A DNA stretch of 11,941 nt from Myxococcales bacterium (lineage in GTDB: Bacteria > Myxococcota > Bradymonadia > UBA7976 > UBA1532). The stretch is from assembly GCA_020430675.1 (NCBI GenBank), contig JAGQJJ010000054.1:1-11941 (forward strand), given 5' to 3'. Each line of letters starts with the position of its first letter. Positions within the stretch are counted from its first letter, which is position 1. Shown in pieces: positions 1 to 8,700 of the stretch. The notes beneath the pieces were generated by a model that was not told the origin of the DNA, made no database searches, and saw nothing but the letters and a program-made list of their open reading frames with translations. The translations under genes and the position numbers were made by a program.

Positions 1-301
1 CGCGCAGGCGCTCGCGCTGCGCCGAGACCCGCCCGCGCACATCGCCCAGGCGGTCTTCGGCCTCGGCCAGCGTCGCCGCCTGCTCACGGCGGCGCGCGGC
101 GGCTTCGGCCTGCTCGGCGGCCACCGCGATCACCCGGCGGTCGAGCGCGTCGAGCGCGTCGATGAGGCCCTCCTCGCGGCTCAGGACCTCGCGGGCCTGA
201 GCGGCCGTCTGGGCGGCGGTCTCGCCCTTGGCCGCGCGATACAGCGCCAGCACCAGCGCCAGCAGCACCAGCGCGATCAACGCGAGCTTCTCAGCCCTCA
301 T
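1..301 (-). CDS. Membrane-anchored coiled-coil protein, likely EnvC-type murein hydrolase activator (N-terminal part, cut by window edge)
   Basis: Only the first 100 codons are in the window; the gene continues past base 1. I translated it directly: it begins MRAEKLALIALVLLALVLAL, a basic N-terminus followed by a hydrophobic segment (about residues 5-20). No clear AXA cleavage site follows, so it may be a signal anchor. From about residue 28 onward it is Ala/Glu/Arg-rich and heptad-like without helix breakers, typical of a long coiled coil. The ATG overlaps the end of ftsX by 11 bases and has a GAGG five bases upstream (307-310), inside ftsX. In many bacteria the gene after ftsE-ftsX encodes an EnvC or M23-peptidase-like coiled-coil protein that binds the FtsX periplasmic loop and activates septal amidases. 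The position and coiled coil fit that role, but the diagnostic C-terminal LytM domain is outside the window. Another coiled-coil envelope protein remains possible. Confidence 0.72.
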   Translation of the reverse strand, partial: MRAEKLALIALVLLALVLALYRAAKGETAAQTAAQAREVLSREEGLIDALDALDRRVIAVAAEQAEAAARRREQAATLAEAEDRLGDVRGRVSAQRERLR

Positions 302-1195
302 CCTGGCCTCGCAGAAAGCGACCCGCCGCCAGGTGACTGGCCAGCACGCCGACCGCCGTCGACCCCAAAACCAGCGCGGTCAGCGCGCCAGCGCCAAGGA
401 AGCGCAGCGGTCGGGGCAACAGATCCACATCCGCCAAAGTGTCGGCGGGCAGCGCGCCGTGCAACGCAAAGAGCAGCGCCACCGCCAGCAGCGCGCCCAG
501 CGCGCCTTGAAACGCGCCCTCCAGATAGCAGGGCCCGCGGATGAAAGCGTCGGTCGCGCCGATGAGGCGCATGATCTCCAGCTCATCGCGGCGGGCGAAC
601 AGCGTCAGGCGAATCGTGTTCGAGACGATGAAGATCATCGCCAGCAGCACCAACCCGGCGACCACCGCACCGGCCAGCCGCAGCGCGTCGCGCACCCGGG
701 CGAGGCGGGCGAGCACATCGCGGCCATCGTCGAGCGCGCCGGCCTCACCCAGCGCGGGCAGCGCCTTCAATCGGCCCAGCACCGCGTCGCGCGCCGCCGC
801 GTCGACCCCCGACCTCAGCGTCACTTCGAGCACCCCGGGCAGCACCGTCGGGTCGACGCCCTCCAGCGCCGTTGCGTCGCTGCCCAGCGCCGCGCGCAGA
901 TCGGCCAGCGCCGCCGCCCGATCGACGGCGCGCACCGACTCGACCTCGGGCCAGCCGCGCGCCGTCGTCGCCGCCGCGTTCAGGGCGGCGTCGTCGGCCG
1001 CGTCGGCCAGAAACGCCACGATCTGGGCCCGCGCGCCGAAGCGCTCGACCACCGCGTCGAGGTTGACGCCGATGGCCAGCACCACGCCGAGCACAAAAAC
1101 CGCGACCGCGATGGTGCTCACCGCGACGAGCTGCATCACCGGCGCGCTGGCGATGCCGCGCGCGGCGCGCACGACGGTGACCCGCATGGCGCCCA

Positions 1196-1196
<1 letters not shown>
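291..1196 (-). CDS. ftsX: Cell division protein FtsX (permease-like subunit of FtsEX)
   Basis: 301 residues, the usual length for FtsX. It has four hydrophobic segments, at about residues 22-44, 174-196, 230-248 and 265-288. The first two flank an extracytoplasmic domain (about 45-170), the part that in FtsX contacts murein hydrolase activators. After TM2 comes the conserved cytoplasmic FtsX stretch: NTIRLTLFARRDELEIMRLI (193-212), then GATDAFIRGP and an EG-containing segment leading into TM3. FtsX forms an inner-membrane complex with the ATPase FtsE. It does not appear to transport a substrate but transmits ATP-driven conformational change to septal peptidoglycan hydrolysis. The start ATG overlaps the ftsE stop by one base (TGATG), with GAGGA nine bases upstream, so translation is coupled. 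A second in-frame ATG lies three codons in. Cys223 (GPCYLEG) sits where I remember an aromatic residue being common; this is from memory only. Confidence 0.93.
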
Positions 1197-1858
<662 letters not shown>

Positions 1859-1862
1859 GCCG

Positions 1863-1897
1863 CTCGCATCATGCCGCGGCGCGCCCGGCGATGCGAG
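1863..1897 (-). promoter_or_regulatory. Hairpin covering the ftsE ribosome-binding region
   Basis: CTCGCATC (1863-1870) and GATGCGAG (1890-1897) form a perfect 8-bp inverted repeat. Within it, GCCG (1873-1876) can pair with CGGC (1886-1889), leaving a 9-base loop and a small asymmetric bulge. It fills most of the 45-base gap between the 192-aa hypothetical gene and ftsE. In the minus-strand transcript the downstream arm reads GATGCGAG and ends four bases before the ftsE ATG, so it includes the only Shine-Dalgarno-like bases. No U-run follows, so it is not a standard intrinsic terminator. It could modulate ftsE translation or mark an RNA processing site. The pairing is seen directly; the function is inferred. 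Confidence 0.4.
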
Positions 1898-1903
1898 GCT
1901 CGA

Positions 1904-2482
1904 TCAGTCGTCTTCGAGCAGGTAGGCCGTCAGCACCGCGTCGAGCGGCTCGCCGGTGAGCACCGGGGTGACAAACTCGATCGGCCCGTCGTCGAGCGGC
2001 TCCGCGTCGGGCGCCTCGCCCTCGACGAGCAGGTCGGGATCGACCGCGCCGATCATTGCCAGCGTATCGCGCATGTCGGCGGGCGCCGGCGTTGCGGGTT
2101 TCGCCGACGTGATCCGGGTGGGCTTGGGCGCCTCGATCGAGGGCAGCGAGGGCGGCGGTGGCACGCGGCGCGACCCGGCGTCACGGGCGAGCGGGATGCC
2201 CTCGACCGACTTGCGCCCCGCCCCACGCGCCGCCTCGTCGAACTCGCCGCCGAGCAGCGCTTGATAGACGGTTCGATGCTGCCCGCGCATCAGCCCGCGG
2301 ACGTGCTCTTCCATGTCATCGCGCCCCAGGGCGTCGCGGTACTCGGTGCGCCGGGTGACGATGATCGATCCGCTGATGAAGACGTGGGTGATCAGGACCG
2401 GGTTGTCGACGCCCGAGTCCTCCGTCTGAATATGGAACGTCTTGCCCTTGTGGCGGACGTCGGTGTTGATGCCCAGGATCAT
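1904..2482 (-). CDS. Conserved hypothetical protein, globular N-terminus and proline-rich linker
   Basis: 192 residues of unknown function. The open frame extends upstream to 2761, but that part is the shadow of murI in another frame. The ATG at 2482 fits better: it overlaps the murI stop by four bases (ATGA) and begins a compact, coherent sequence. Residues 1-75 look globular and probably beta-rich: ILGINTDVRHKGKTFHIQTE, then DSGVDNPVLITHVFISGS and IIVTRRTEYRD. A short helical part follows (RGLMRGQHRTVYQALLGGEF, about 62-81). Residues 105-136 are a Pro/Ala-rich linker. The C-terminus is acidic and ends with the hydrophobic motif PLDAVLTAYLLEDD (179-192). There is no signal peptide or membrane segment, so it is probably cytoplasmic. 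From memory, similar N-termini occur in hypothetical proteins of delta-type bacteria. Its place between murI and ftsE hints at a cell-envelope or division role, but that is only context. Confidence 0.8.
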   Translation of the reverse strand: MILGINTDVRHKGKTFHIQTEDSGVDNPVLITHVFISGSIIVTRRTEYRDALGRDDMEEHVRGLMRGQHRTVYQALLGGEFDEAARGAGRKSVEGIPLARDAGSRRVPPPPSLPSIEAPKPTRITSAKPATPAPADMRDTLAMIGAVDPDLLVEGEAPDAEPLDDGPIEFVTPVLTGEPLDAVLTAYLLEDD

Positions 2483-3324
2483 GGCGTGTCCATCAGCAGG
2501 TCGACGTGCTGCAACGCCAGCGACTCGCCCACCTCGCCGCCCCAGAAGCGCGCGGCGATGCCCTGCGTATGGTCGGGCGCCTCGGTGACATAGAAGCGAT
2601 GGGGCTCGCCGGGACCGACCGCGCTCAGGTCCAGCGCGGTCAAAAGCTGCTTCACTTCGCTCGCCACCGCGCTCGCCGAGTCGACCATCGCCACCTCCGG
2701 ACCGAGCAGGTCGTCGATCACCGCGCGCAGGGGGGCGCGCAGCAAGGGGTAATGGGTACACCCGAGGATCACGGTGTCAACCCCGGTCCCCGCGAGCGGC
2801 GTCAGATACTCGCGGATGACCGCCGTGGTCACCGAATGCGCCAGCCACCCCTCTTCGACGAGCGGCACCAGCAGCGGACACGCCACCCCGTGCACCGTGC
2901 GCTTCGGGTCGAGCGCATGCACCGCGTGCACATAGGCTTCGCTGCGAATGGTCGACGGCGTGCCCAGCACCGCGATGGCGCCGCCGCGTGAGGCGGCCAG
3001 CGCCGCGCGCGCCCCGGGGCGGATGGTGCCGAGCAGCGGGGTGAGCTTGCCCTCGGCCAGCGCGTCCATCGCATGCGCCGAGACCGTATTGCAGGCCACC
3101 ACCAGCAGCTTCACCCCGAACTGGTGCAAGAAGCCCACATTGTGCTGCGCATAGCGCACGATGGTCGCTGGCGAGCGCGTCCCGTAAGGCACGCGGGCGG
3201 TATCGCCGAGGTAGACGAGGCGTTCGCCGGGCAGCGCGCGCGCCAGCGCCGCCGCCACGGTCAGGCCGCCGAGGCCGGAGTCGAAGACGCCGATCGCGTC
3301 TTCGGGTTGCGGGCGGTGCACCAT
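2479..3324 (-). CDS. murI: Glutamate racemase MurI
   Basis: 281 residues from the ATG at 3324. MurI interconverts L- and D-glutamate in the cytoplasm, supplying D-glutamate for the peptidoglycan stem peptide. Family motifs are all present: IGVFDSGLGGLTV (Asp15, Ser16), LVYLGDTARVPYG, VVACNTVSA with catalytic Cys78, and GCTHYPLL with catalytic Cys189 and neighbouring His191. Both cysteines of the two-base mechanism are intact, so an active enzyme is expected. The frame can be opened at a TTG nine codons upstream (3351), but that overlaps the preceding gene. The ATG is preferred because a GAGGGGGG ribosome-binding stretch, part of the preceding stop TGA, lies 11 bases upstream. The gene is 17 bases downstream of the lipoprotein gene, and its stop overlaps the start of the next gene, so it sits inside an operon. 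No bias differing from its neighbours is evident. Confidence 0.95.
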   Translation of the reverse strand: MVHRPQPEDAIGVFDSGLGGLTVAAALARALPGERLVYLGDTARVPYGTRSPATIVRYAQHNVGFLHQFGVKLLVVACNTVSAHAMDALAEGKLTPLLGTIRPGARAALAASRGGAIAVLGTPSTIRSEAYVHAVHALDPKRTVHGVACPLLVPLVEEGWLAHSVTTAVIREYLTPLAGTGVDTVILGCTHYPLLRAPLRAVIDDLLGPEVAMVDSASAVASEVKQLLTALDLSAVGPGEPHRFYVTEAPDHTQGIAARFWGGEVGESLALQHVDLLMDTP

Positions 3325-3341
3325 CGAGGCGGGCGCCCCCC

Positions 3342-5465
3342 TCAGCGGCAAATCGTGTAGTTGAAGGTGTGGGTGACCGCGTCGCCGCCCACTTCTGTAT
3401 GGGCCACGACCAGCGAGAAGCGGCTCAGCTGCGGCGATGCCTCCTCCTCACCGGAGGCGTCGCGGATGCGGAAGATGTGCAGAGGGGCCAACGGGAACTC
3501 AGGCCGGCCTTGACCGACGAGCACGGTTCGCTCGTTGATTGCGGTCGGCTGTTCGCGAACCGCGCCCGCCTCATCGACCAGGGCGAAGCAGCCCGAGGCC
3601 ACATCGCCTTGATTCCCGAACACCGCGATGGGCCCTTCCGTCTCCACGCTCAGCGAGCCCGACTCATAGCCATCCAGGCAGTTGCCGTTCCGATCGGCGA
3701 AGCGAACGCCGATCACCAGATCACCGCCTTGCTGAAGGTAGAAGTTGGCCAACCCGCGGCACTCGGGCGCGACAGCGCCGACCTGGGCGACGCAGGGATC
3801 ACCCGAGCGGCAGCAGTGGTTGTCGTTGACATCGCACAAGATGGTCTCCTGGCTGGCCTGCGCGTCGTAGTTACCCACCCAAAGCACGGTGGTCGAGGTC
3901 CAGATCTCGGTGTCGCTGTCCCACTGGTCGTTGGCTTCGTCCCAGACGCCGTTGTTGTTGCTGTCGCGGAACTCTTCGATCACGCGCCGCTCGTCCTCGT
4001 CCCGCTCGCCGTTGTCATCAACGTCGACGAAGGGTTCGGGCAGGTCCATCTCGGCTTCTTGATAGTCCACACCCTCCTCGAAGATCTTGTCGCCGTTGAC
4101 ATCGACGAAGTCCTCTTCGCCGCGGGTCACCGCCACCAACCGAACGAGACCGTCCCGGGGGTTGAAGGTGCCGTCGTAGCCCGAGAGGCGCTCGTAGTCG
4201 AGCGGCGCAGTGTTGAAGGGCGCCGGCGGCCCGATGCGCAGGCGTGAGATGGCCACGCCCTCGTTATCGGTCGATGAGGCCTGGGTCACCGAGCCGGCCT
4301 CGCTGAGGAAGAAGACCTGAAGACCGGGGTCGGCCCGGCCGTTGATGCGGTCGACCAGCTGCACCGCGCAATCGGTGCCGTCCACGACGCCTGAACCGAA
4401 CAGCCAGCGGCTCGCTGAGAGGCGGGACGTGAACGCCGGGATGATCGGATCATTGCAGTGCAGGAAGAAGCCCACCTGGCTTGGGATGCCGGCCCGGATG
4501 ATCACGGGCGGGCTGCGCTCGATGTCGACCTCGCCGAGATACCGCGCCTCGGCCCGCACCGAGACCACCCCCGCCGTGCCGCCGGCGAGCAGACGCACCT
4601 CGGCGAGCCCGTCGGGGCCGGTGGTCACCACCCGCGGATCGATCGCCACGTTCGGCGGCGAGATCTCGGGCAGCGAGAAGGTCACCTCGGCGTTTTCGAC
4701 CGGCATGCCCCGGTTGGTCACCAAAAAGCGCAGCAAGATGCTGTCGGGCCGACCGAGCCCCGAGTCGCGGATGCCGATGATCAGCTCGCCGCCGCCGTCG
4801 GGCGGCACGAACTGCAACGACAGGCTCGGCGGCGGCGCCTCGCCCGCGTCAGGTTGCTCGCCGTCGGTCGCGACCATGGCGTCGCTCGGCGGCAGCACGC
4901 CATCGGGCAGATCGCCGTCCACCTCGGCCATGGCGCAGCGGCGCTGGAAATCTTCGAGCGTCAGGCATTGAATCGGAAACGTGCGGGTGGTCAGGTCGAC
5001 GGCATCGCCCTCGCCGCCCGGCCGATAGGGCTCGGCGGTGCGCGCCTTGACCCGCACCACGCCCGGCTCGAAGCAGAAGAACTGATCCTGGGCGATCTTG
5101 CCCGAGAAGGGCTGCGGGTCACCCTCGACCCCGACGCCCAGGTTCGACACGAAGCCGCCGAAGAACTCGGCCTCGTCCTCGATGTAGAACACCGCGCGCG
5201 TGCCGGGGCTGAGGTCACCGGTTGCCGTGCGCTGGTCGATGCCGGTCGCGGTGAGCACCACCGTGAACGGGATGCGCGGCTCGGGGTCGTTGAGCACCGC
5301 CTCGGGCGTCACCGGCAGGAACGCCTCGCCGCAGGGCCCGGCCCCGACCAGCCCCAGGGTCGGTGTCGACGGCGTGAAGGTCTCGGGTGTGTCATCGGTG
5401 CACCCGGCATAGGCCGCGGCCAGCAGGACAAGCCAGCTGTGAGCGCAGATGGAACGGAACGACAT
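3342..5465 (-). CDS. Putative secreted lipoprotein with Ig-like domains and EF-hand-like calcium motifs
   Basis: 707 residues; no specific function recognised. The N-terminus has a hydrophobic segment (WLVLLAAAYAGC) with a lipobox-like end. Cys22 would be the lipidated residue, although Tyr at -3 is atypical, and a Thr/Pro/Asp-rich linker follows. Around residues 245-318 lies an invasin/Big-type Ig-like segment (GMPVENAEVTFSLP, then TTGPDGLAEVRLLAGGTAG). A second, less clear one (about 355-440) includes SSTDNEGVAISRLRI. Three acidic loops follow: DVNGDKIFEEG (455), DVDDNGERDEDE (481-492, a complete 12-residue EF-hand loop with ligands at 1, 3, 5, 7, 9 and 12) and DSNNNGVWDEAN (501-512). A cysteine cluster lies at 544-558 (C544, C551, C552, C558). 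It is probably exported and surface- or periplasm-facing, binds calcium and may act as an adhesin or structural protein. The ATG has a GAGGGGGG six bases upstream. It is first on this arm, with murI 17 bases behind. Confidence 0.85.
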   Translation of the reverse strand: MSFRSICAHSWLVLLAAAYAGCTDDTPETFTPSTPTLGLVGAGPCGEAFLPVTPEAVLNDPEPRIPFTVVLTATGIDQRTATGDLSPGTRAVFYIEDEAEFFGGFVSNLGVGVEGDPQPFSGKIAQDQFFCFEPGVVRVKARTAEPYRPGGEGDAVDLTTRTFPIQCLTLEDFQRRCAMAEVDGDLPDGVLPPSDAMVATDGEQPDAGEAPPPSLSLQFVPPDGGGELIIGIRDSGLGRPDSILLRFLVTNRGMPVENAEVTFSLPEISPPNVAIDPRVVTTGPDGLAEVRLLAGGTAGVVSVRAEARYLGEVDIERSPPVIIRAGIPSQVGFFLHCNDPIIPAFTSRLSASRWLFGSGVVDGTDCAVQLVDRINGRADPGLQVFFLSEAGSVTQASSTDNEGVAISRLRIGPPAPFNTAPLDYERLSGYDGTFNPRDGLVRLVAVTRGEEDFVDVNGDKIFEEGVDYQEAEMDLPEPFVDVDDNGERDEDERRVIEEFRDSNNNGVWDEANDQWDSDTEIWTSTTVLWVGNYDAQASQETILCDVNDNHCCRSGDPCVAQVGAVAPECRGLANFYLQQGGDLVIGVRFADRNGNCLDGYESGSLSVETEGPIAVFGNQGDVASGCFALVDEAGAVREQPTAINERTVLVGQGRPEFPLAPLHIFRIRDASGEEEASPQLSRFSLVVAHTEVGGDAVTHTFNYTICR

Positions 5466-5543
5466 GAACGGCCCCCCTCGGTGGTGCGGCGCGCGCCTTG
5501 AACGCGAGAGCCTCGGCCCAGGCCGCCGGCATCTCCCCCCGCA

Positions 5544-5572
5544 AGGCTACCCACGGCCCCGGTGAGGGTCAA
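5544..5572 (-). promoter_or_regulatory. Candidate sigma70-type promoter for the leftward arm
   Basis: On the minus strand, TTGACC (5572-5567) is followed after exactly 17 bases by TAGCCT (5549-5544). The -35 matches the consensus at five of six positions, and the -10 keeps the TA....T positions. Transcription would start near 5537 and leave a leader of about 70 bases before the ATG at 5465. It is the best match I found by eye upstream of the lipoprotein gene; no scan was run. Confidence 0.45.
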
Positions 5573-5581
5573 CCTCTCACC
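5561..5581. promoter_or_regulatory. Inverted repeat over the leftward -35 box (possible operator)
   Basis: GGTGAG (5561-5566) and CTCACC (5576-5581) form a perfect 6-bp dyad with a 9-base spacer. The spacer contains the whole TTGACC -35 hexamer of the candidate leftward promoter. A bound dimer would block that promoter. The half-sites are short, so chance is a real possibility in DNA of this composition. Confidence 0.25.
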
Positions 5582-5648
5582 CACCGGCCGGGCGAAGGCA
5601 GATCTTATGCTGCAAACCCGCGGATTTTGTACGGAAGAGCGCCTCCGA

Positions 5649-5677
5649 CAACCGCAGCAGTCCGGGGGCCGCGGTTG
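5649..5677. promoter_or_regulatory. Inverted repeat over the rightward -35 box (possible operator)
   Basis: CAACCGC (5649-5655) and GCGGTTG (5671-5677) form a perfect 7-bp dyad with a 15-base spacer. The right half-site overlaps the first three bases of the candidate -35 box of mfd (TTGATT, 5675-5680). It could be an operator or a simple hairpin. Its sequence is unrelated to the dyad at 5561-5581, so two different regulators would be needed if both were real. Confidence 0.25.
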
Positions 5678-5703
5678 ATTTCACCCCCCGCGCGAAGTAC
5701 GGT
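5675..5703 (+). promoter_or_regulatory. Candidate sigma70-type promoter for mfd
   Basis: TTGATT (5675-5680), 17 bases, then TACGGT (5698-5703). The hexamers keep TTGA and TA...T, and the spacing is optimal. Transcription would begin around 5710, leaving a leader of only about 18 bases that includes the GGAGG (5719-5723) ribosome-binding site. The -10 is weak, so confidence is limited. Confidence 0.4.
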
Positions 5704-5727
5704 GCGCGGTCTTTTTGCGGAGGCTCG

Positions 5728-8700
5728 ATGAGCGCACCCGAACAGCAGGAACGCTTCCCGCTCGACGCGGTGGTCGGGGCCATCGCCGCCGGGCGCAAGC
5801 GCGTCGACCTCGCCGGCGTCGACCTCGACCTGCTGGCCTACGTCGCCGTCGCCCTGCACGCCCGCGTCGGCCGCCCGCTGCTGCTGGTCACGCCCGGCGA
5901 CAGCGAAGCCCGCCGCCTGGCCGCCGACCTGCGTTTTTTTGCCGGCGACGACGCCGCGGTCACCCACCTGCCCGAGATCGACCAGAGCCCCTACGGCCAC
6001 CTCAGCCCCGACCGCGGCGCGGTGATGCGCCTGCTCGCCGGCCTCGCCGGCCTCGTCTGGGACCAGGTCGGCCCGCTCACGGTCGTCTCGGCGACCACCC
6101 TGGCCCGCAAGCTGATGCCGCCCGACGTGCTCGTCGAGCACAGCTTCCTGGTCGCCAAGGGCCGCCCGCTCGACCGCGCCGCCTGCCTGCGCGCCCTGGC
6201 CGACGGCGGCTACCACGCGGTGAGCGCGGTGGAGGACCCCGGCACCTTCGCCATCCGCGGGCACATCCTGGACGTCTTCCCGCCGCACCTCTCGCGCCCG
6301 GTGCGCGTCGAGCTTTGGGGCGATGAGGTCGACTCGCTGCGCCTCTTCGACCCGACCACCCAGCGCACGCGCGCCGATCTGGGCGACACGCTGATGCTGC
6401 CGCCAGTGCGCGAGGAGCTGCTCATCGGCGCGTTTGCCAACCGCGCGCGCCAGGGCATCCTGCACGCTGGCCACGAAGCGGGCGTGCCCACCCGCAAGCT
6501 GCAGCCGCTGCTCGACGACCTGCAGAACGGCATCCCGTTCCTGGGCATCGAGGCCTTCCGCCCGGCGTTTTTCGCCCAGATGGGCACGCTGTTCGACTAC
6601 CTGCCCGCCGACGCCCTGGTGCTCACGCTCGACCCGATGGGCGTCGGCGACCGCCTGCGCGACCGCTGGGAGGGCTTTGCCACCGCCTACGAAGGCGCGC
6701 TCGCCGCCCATCTGCCCGCGCTGCCGCCCGCCGCCCACCTGGCGACGCCGGCCGAGGTGGCCCACGCGCTCGACGGTTTGCCACAGGTGCGCGCCCACCT
6801 CGTGCAAATGGTCGACGAGCTCGGTGCGGTCGACGGCCCCGACGCGGCCATCCGCTTTGCCGTGCCCGACAACCGTGCCCTCAGCCGGCAGTTGGCCGAA
6901 GCCCGCGCCGACCAGAAGGCGCTCGCCCCGCTCGCCGAGTGGGTGCGCGAGGTGGTCGCCGAGGGCGCCCGCGTGGTGCTCGCAAGCCGCCAGCAGACCC
7001 AGCTCGACCGCCTTGAGCGCGTGCTGCGCAACTACGGCGTCGCCGTGCAGCGCAGCAGCGCCCCGCCCAGCACGCACCTGCACCCGCCCGGCCCCGGCGA
7101 GGGCGGCGCGGTACTGGTGCAGGGCGACGTCGGCGGCGGCTTCCGCCTGCTGAGCCACGGCTTTGCGCTCATCACCGAAGAAGAGATCTTCGGCCGCAAG
7201 TCCCCGCGCCGGCAGGCCCGCGAAGAGGATGCTCAAAGCCCGTTTCTGCGCAGCTTTCAAGAGCTTGAGCCCGGCGACTTCGTGGTGCACGCCGACCACG
7301 GCATCGGCCGCTACGCCGGCCTCAAGAAGCTGCTGGTCGCCGGGCAGGAGGCCGACTTCCTCATCGTGCAGTTCGCCGGCGAAGACAAGCTGTACCTGCC
7401 GGTCTACAAGCTCGGCCGCCTCCAGAAGTACAGCGGCGGCAGCCAGGCCGACCCGCGCATCGACAAGCTCGGCGGCACCGCGTGGCAGAAGGTGCGCAGC
7501 AAGGCCCGGCAGGCCGCCGAAGAGGACGCGCTGGCCCTGCTCGACTTGTACGCCCGCCGCGAGATGGCCGAGGGCTACGCTTTCACCGCGCCCGACGATT
7601 ACTTCCGCAGCTTCGAGGCCAATTTCCCCTTCGAAGAGACGCCCGATCAGGCCCGCGCCATCGAAGAGGTGCTCGCCGACATGGGCCGCGATCGCCCGAT
7701 GGACCGCCTGCTCTGCGGCGACGTCGGCTTCGGCAAGACCGAGGTCGCCCTGCGCGCGGCGATGAAAGCGGTGCTCGACGGCAAGCAGGTCGCGGTGCTG
7801 GTGCCGACCACCGTGCTCGCGTTGCAGCATTACAAGACGTTCCGCGAGCGCCTCGCCGGCTACCCGGTGCGCGTGGCCCTCTTCAGCCGCCTCGTGCCGC
7901 CCGCCGACCTCAAGGCCCAGCTCGACGACCTGCGCCGCGGCCGCGTCGATGTGGCCATCGGCACCCATCGCCTGCTCGGCCAGGACGTGAAGTTCGCCGA
8001 TCTGGGCCTGTTGGTGCTCGACGAGGAGCACCGCTTCGGCGTGCGCCACAAAGAGCGCCTCAAAGAGCTGCGCGCCCACCTCGACGTGCTGGCCATGACC
8101 GCCACGCCCATCCCGCGCACGTTGCAGCTCAGCCTCAGCGGCATCCGCGACCTGAGCGTCATCACCACGCCGCCCGTCGACCGCCTCAGCGTGCGCACCT
8201 ACGTCTGCCGCGCCACCGACGAGGTCGTGCGCGACGCCATCCTGCGCGAGCTGGGCCGCGGCGGGCAGGTCTTCTTCGTGCACAACCGCGTGCAGAGCAT
8301 CGAAGCCCGCCACGCCTGGCTGACCGCGCTGGTGCCCGAGGCGCGCATCATCGTGGGCCACGGGCAGATGGAGCCCGCCAAGCTCGAAAAGGTCATGGTC
8401 GACTTCACCGAGGGCCGCTACAACGTGCTGCTCTCGACGACGATCATCGAGTCGGGCATCGACATCCCCACCGCCAACACCATGCTCGTCGACCACGCCG
8501 ACCGCCTCGGCCTCGCCCAGCTCTACCAGCTTCGCGGCCGCGTCGGCCGCAGCAAGGAGCGCGGCTACTGCTTCCTGCTGGTGCCGGGCGAAGCCGCGCT
8601 CAGCGGCGAAGCGCGCTCGCGGCTGGCGGTCATCCAGAAGTTCACCGAGCTGGGCTCGGGCTTTCACGTCGCCAGCCATGACATGGACCTGCGCGGCGCC

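Noticed and set aside
2483..2761. Upstream extension of the hypothetical protein to 285 residues
   Set aside because: The extra 93 residues overlap the conserved C-terminal half of murI in another frame and are Arg/Gly-rich. The ATG at 2482 overlaps the murI stop and starts a coherent sequence.
5498..5731. Small plus-strand open frame in the divergent intergenic region
   Set aside because: It has no good ribosome-binding site, is rich in Pro/Arg/Gly, runs over the candidate promoters and overlaps the mfd start.
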